Assembly (NCBI GenBank): GCA_018136815.1
Contig: CM030939.1
Span: forward strand, 4,829,419-4,893,418
Length of the DNA stretch: 64,000 bases
Source: Isochrysis galbana
Taxonomy: Eukaryota > Haptophyta > Isochrysidales > Isochrysidaceae
Direction of reading: 5' to 3'
Shown: piece by piece, positions 60,207-64,000 of the stretch
Numbering within the stretch: position 1 is the stretch's first letter
How the letters are laid out: every line of letters begins with the position of its first letter
Made by a program: the position numbers and the translations under genes
Notes under the pieces: model-generated
What the model saw: only the letters and a program-made list of their open reading frames with translations
Database searches by the model: none
What the model was told of the DNA's origin: nothing

Positions 60207-61896
60207 ATGTGGCAGAACGATGAGCCATGGAATCCACAGAGTGGGAGCGGCGCTCCGTGGGCATCGCTCCACCCGCCGCAGCCGCCACCGCCTCAACCTC
60301 CGCAGCAGACCATTCCGCAGTCGTTTTCGCAGTTGCCCCAACAGCACTACTCGGTCCAGCACTACCAGCAGCAGCTCGAGCACCAACTCCTTCTTCTCCA
60401 GCTCCAAGAGTCGCTCCTCCCACCGCAGCTGCCGCCGCCGCATGACAACGACGTGGCCCACGCCAGCGTGGCAGCGGCGCTCAAGCTGCCCGGGCACCTG
60501 CAGCGTCAGCTGCAGCTCTCCCAGCTCACGCGCCAGCTCGAGCGCCAACTTCAGCAGGGACCTTCCGGTCTGCAACAGCAGCAGCTGCAGCAGCTGCACC
60601 ACCTCCAGCGGCAGCTGCAGGAACTGCAGCAGCAGCACCAACACCACCAACAGCTCCCGCAGCAACAGCAGCGACAAATGGCGCAGCAGCATTATGCACA
60701 GCCCGAAGCCCGGCCCTCGCATGCCAGCCGCCGGGCCCAGCAGGCTGCGAACCGCGCCCAGGCGGCTGCGCAGCGCGCGCAACAGAAAGCAGAGGAGAAC
60801 AGGCAGAACAGGGCGCATGACAACTGCGAGCCAAGCGTGCCGGGGAACGACGGCAGCAACATGTGGCATGGTGGTGGCGGCTCAACAATGCCGGGGCCGC
60901 CGCCTCAGGCTATGGTTCGCTACCCGTCGGTGGACCGTTGGGGCAACAACAACACGGACGCCCATCTGCATGTGGTAGGCTCTCCCAGCCCTGGCATGCA
61001 CGCAGCTACACCAGCGGCAGCTGAGCAGCTGGTAGCCGCCGCAGCGGGTGGTGGCACCGCAGCCGGCGTCATATTTGGCTGCAACAACGAGACATTTGAC
61101 GAGTGCTTTGAGCTGTCGATGGTTGGCCTACCAAGGAAGTACCTCCCTCTCGTTCAGTCGATACGTTCAGGGTAAAAACCGCCGCGTGCCTAATGGGCGG
61201 TGCACCGAGCTTTGCTTTGCCGTCTGTCCGTCGCTGCGAGTCGCCACTATGGCCAGAGCGCGACCCGGCGTCTCATCCTCTCCCATTTTGCACGCGGCGC
61301 GTGCGATATCGCCGGAGCTGCGCCCTAATTCCTTCCTTCCCTTACTCTCTACCCATCCACCCCACGGCTCCTCTGCGCCTGCCCCCGCCGTTGTCCTCAC
61401 ACGACAATGGTGTGACCAAGACTGGGAGGCGGACTAGCGCGCCGCGCGCTGCTTTCGCGCGGGAATGTCCCATCACACGCTCGGTGCTCGACTAGCCTTT
61501 ACTGCTCCCTGCATTGTCCTCAGACACACCCTCATTTTCATCTTCAATTTCTCGTCTCGAATGCTGCATGGCGTCTACCGTGCCACCTCCGACGGCGGTG
61601 ACAATCTCCATGCCGCCGCCTTCACGGGTGCCTCTCCCGCACGCGATTTGGCGTCTCTCACGCCTGAAGAAATCGCCTCAGGCTCCCCGTTTCCGGCACA
61701 ATGTTGCTTCTCCGTCGTGGAAGAGCTCGCGCCGTGCCCAGAAGCTGAGTTCAGGCATGTCCTTGAGTACACCGAGCGCCAACGCTTCCGGTTCAAGCTT
61801 TCGCGGTGGCAGTGCGAAGACCTCATCAGCGCGATGGCGCGGCACGAAGGCCAGCTTCGAGCTACCAGAATTGTCGAGGGCTTACATCTTGAGTAA
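60207..61896 (+). CDS. Glutamine-rich DCD-domain protein, two exons, 445 aa
   Basis: Exons 60207-61171 and 61524-61896; one GT-AG intron of 352 bases joined in frame. Residues 1-190 are Gln/Leu/Pro/His-rich (QQQQLQQLHHLQRQLQELQQ), likely disordered or coiled and condensate-prone. An Ala/Arg/Gln helix follows (RRAQQAANRAQAAAQRA). The DCD domain starts AGVIFGCNNETFDECFEL and GLPRKYLPLVQSI in exon 1. It continues after the join with LIFIFNFSSRMLHGVYRATS, SPFPAQCCF and a final RFKLSRWQCEDLI. Order and spacing match the plant 'development and cell death' domain (GVIFGC, GLP, LFLFN, LHGIF, FPAQV). DCD proteins in plants are linked to stress and cell-death responses; function in algae is not known. 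The intron interrupts the domain. Confidence 0.88.
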
Positions 61897-64000
61897 TGGC
61901 TCGCCTATTTAGCCTCCCAACTTTTTCTTCCTCCTCCAACCTAGCACTAGCTAGCGCGCCTCAGGCGCAAACCAGCGCGCCTCGGGCGCAAACCAGCGGC
62001 TGCCGTGGCGAGGTCGGGGAACGGCGCATTCAAGCCGGCTGCTCGAGAGCTTCTCAGATGCGAGCGCTTTCCGACGCGCCGGTGGTTCTACCTGCCACTT
62101 GCAGAAGTTCCCAACCATCTAAACTGTGACTTTAGTCTAGGGCCTACGACGTGATGCGACACACAAGAGTTTCGCGCGTGCTGGTGTTATTGAAGTGGCC
62201 GTGGTGCGAGCGTGCGCATGCATGGCCACTGGCATGGTAATCCGTGAGTTGACGCCTCGTGCGGCCACACAAGGCGCGCGGCACGAGATCGCATCACACC
62301 TTGCGCGCGTGGAGTCTGCAAGGCCACTACTCGTCTCCTTGTGCACCCATGCTGTCCTCTTGTCTTCCCTCGTGCTCGTGACGTTAACAACGCGCCCGCG
62401 CCTCTGCGTGCATGAGCTAGGATGAGCCGACCCTACCGGTGTGCGTCTCGTACGTCTGTGGCGCTCGCTACTGCCCCTGCGGGCAGGGTCGAGAAGCGCG
62501 CAGAAGAGCAATGTCGCAATCAACGATGAGTACGAGAGCTTGATTTTTGTATGGTCTCCCACTTGTTGTAGGACGTGTTCCCGAAGATATAGATAGTAAA
62601 GGCGAGCGATGGTGGCGCGCATGCGCTTCATAATATTTAATTCGTTGATATTCTCGCAGCGCGCGCAGCCTTGGGCCCGCCGCACACGCGCACGCGCATT
62701 CGCTACGCGCTAAGCCTCGCCAGCGTGGGCCTCATCGTTGCCGCGCCCCCCCCTCGCCGCCCGCGGGCGTCCGGGCTGGCCGCATGCAGCGAGCAATAAA
62801 GTTGCCTCCCCGGAAGACGCAAAAGAGGAGCAAGCTACAAGCTACAGACTGACAGCCGAGGGACCAAATCTGCTGCACATGCTGCAGCGGCCCACACCGA
62901 ATCCCTCGCGAGTGGCGGCGGCGGCCCATGGTGCAAAGCGCACCCGCCAACCCCGGCGCTGCAGCACCATGCACAAGGGTACAAAGAAGGTCAAGCTCGA
63001 TATGCCTTCATTTCGTACCACCCAGTGTGCGTCATCCTTGCGAGGCGACGCTCTAGGCTAAGGCCTGCTTTTGGGAGCAGGGGGGCTTGGGCTGGCGAGT
63101 CAGACTTGAGGCGTCGGTGTGTGGGTTTGGGCGTGGGCGCTTCCTCCGCCTCCCTCCTGCCCTCACCAGCCCCACACGGACTTCACACGGTATCCCCCCC
63201 TCCGGCAACCCCGTTTCGCCGTTTCCTGTTGCCCTTTTCGCGCGCCTTTGCCGCCTTTCCATTTCCAGCGCGCGCTTGCTCGTTTCGCCTTTCCGGTGCG
63301 TGCGCTTTCCGCCTTTCGGATGCGTGCGCTTTCCTCTTCAGTGTGGTCGTGTGGTGCAACAACGCTTTTTGCGCCGCGCCAGTGGGCTTGCTTTCTAAAA
63401 CCGCGCTCGCCCTTTCCTCGGCGCGGAGCACAATGCGGTGTTGTTACGTGCGTGACGGCGCTGCTGCTGCGCTGCTCCCCCTCCCTCGCCTCCGCTCCTC
63501 CTCCCCCCCTCCAATTCCAATTTCCTCGTAGCGAGTAGGTGTAGGTAGGGGTTGGGTAGGGGTCATGGGGCGGGACGGCGGGGCGCCTCGCCGCCACCCT
63601 TTGCCCATCGGGGGGGGGGGGGGGCGGGGCTGTCAGCCGCGTTGTGGATCTTACGCTGAGGATGCTACGCATCTCAACACCCCTTCCCTCACAATCAAGC
63701 ACAGCATGGCTTGGCTCGAGCCAGCTATAGCCACAGGGGTCATGGCGCTCGCAGGCGACATGCGCTCCAAGAGAGCGGCCAGAAAATCAGGAAAACCCCA
63801 GAAAAAAATCCGACGGAACGAACCACGCGCTCATTGCTGCAAAAGATCACAGGCGATAGCGCGTTGCCTCGCCGCGTTGGCGCTCGGAGAAGGCCACACC
63901 ACTGCGGCGAGTAACCTGGAAGAGAACGGCAGAGAAAGTCTTGAAGCCCATCGGACAAGAAAAGGAATTACACGCACCCATTTACGCTTGTTCTTGTTTG
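61897..64000. other. Right edge, no supportable gene
   Basis: Short direct repeats: GCGCCTC(A/G)GGCGCAAACCA twice at 61958-61994 and TGCGTGCGCTTTCC twice near 63296-63335. G-run at 63609. Bases 62630-62700 echo the start of the 7735/46148 repeat. ORFs here are short and Arg/Pro-rich. Confidence 0.45.

Noticed and set aside
59467-60978. Long Ser/Arg and Arg/Leu frames before and over the DCD gene
   Set aside because: Simple-repeat translation and shadows; the Gln-rich frame from 60207 leads into a real DCD domain.
1-64000. tRNA or rRNA genes
   Set aside because: No cloverleaf or rRNA-like sequence was noticed by eye; the GGTTCGCC in the SINE-like repeat is too weak to call a tRNA.

Overview
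The window looks like nuclear DNA of a single-celled eukaryote with a secondary plastid. My best guess is a haptophyte or similar alga, but nothing here proves the taxon. The reasons are a GC-rich sequence by eye, GT-AG introns whose joins keep the reading frame (46 to about 350 bases), proteins with signal-peptide-plus-transit-like leaders (FKBP, DUF1279 protein, FAD monooxygenase), long purine or pyrimidine runs near gene starts, and many eukaryotic transposons. One assembly gap of 100 N lies at 5306-5405.

Host genes, left to right: an FHA-domain protein (1137-2114, minus, three exons); a fusion of an MDH1B-like N-terminal region with a beta-carbonic-anhydrase fold that has lost its zinc ligands (2480-3472); thiamine pyrophosphokinase (5795-6646, minus); a secreted glycosidase-like protein in eight exons (17159-20839); a SET-domain methyltransferase of the Rubisco LSMT/SETD3 type (21837-23147); a plastid-type FKBP with a C-terminal membrane segment (26697-27392); an FG nucleoporin (29585-31138); a triple NUMOD4/HNH-like protein (33571-34842) and an unrecognised ORF (35401-35988) in a more AT-rich island; a DUF1279/FAM210-type membrane protein (37176-37790, minus); a kynurenine-3-monooxygenase-like flavoprotein in seven exons (42205-44901, minus); a second secreted glycosidase-like protein of the GH123/DUF6067 type in eight exons (48927-53988); and a glutamine-rich DCD-domain protein in two exons (60207-61896). 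The genes share no obvious pathway. The exon joins of the two glycosidases, the FHA gene, the flavoprotein and the DCD gene all preserve frame, which supports those models.

The spaces between genes are crowded with mobile DNA. Three insertions have diagnostic 8-base target duplications of hAT type: 3974-5160 (carries a hAT dimerisation domain), 24993-26391 (inserted inside another inverted-repeat element, 23807-26406, whose ORF I do not recognise), and a 183-base MITE at 28124-28306. The MITE's ends, CCTAGATGGG..., recur at three other places, one beside a BED-zinc-finger transposase exon. In these ends the short repeated motifs change together from copy to copy.

A second theme is a retroposon family of about 0.5-0.9 kb whose copies start with a short hairpin followed within 10 bases by ATG. 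Two copies have clear 12- and 17-base target duplications (40718-41586 and 45005-45776). Two LINE copies with L1/Tx1-like reverse transcriptase (about 14725-15735 and 56105-57990) are damaged and rearranged. A 204-base tandem satellite fills 8661-9788.

Long stretches at 10922-12436, 13175-14724, 35989-37175, 37791-38800, 39306-40717, 58778-60206 and 61897-64000 hold low-complexity sequence or nothing I can support.
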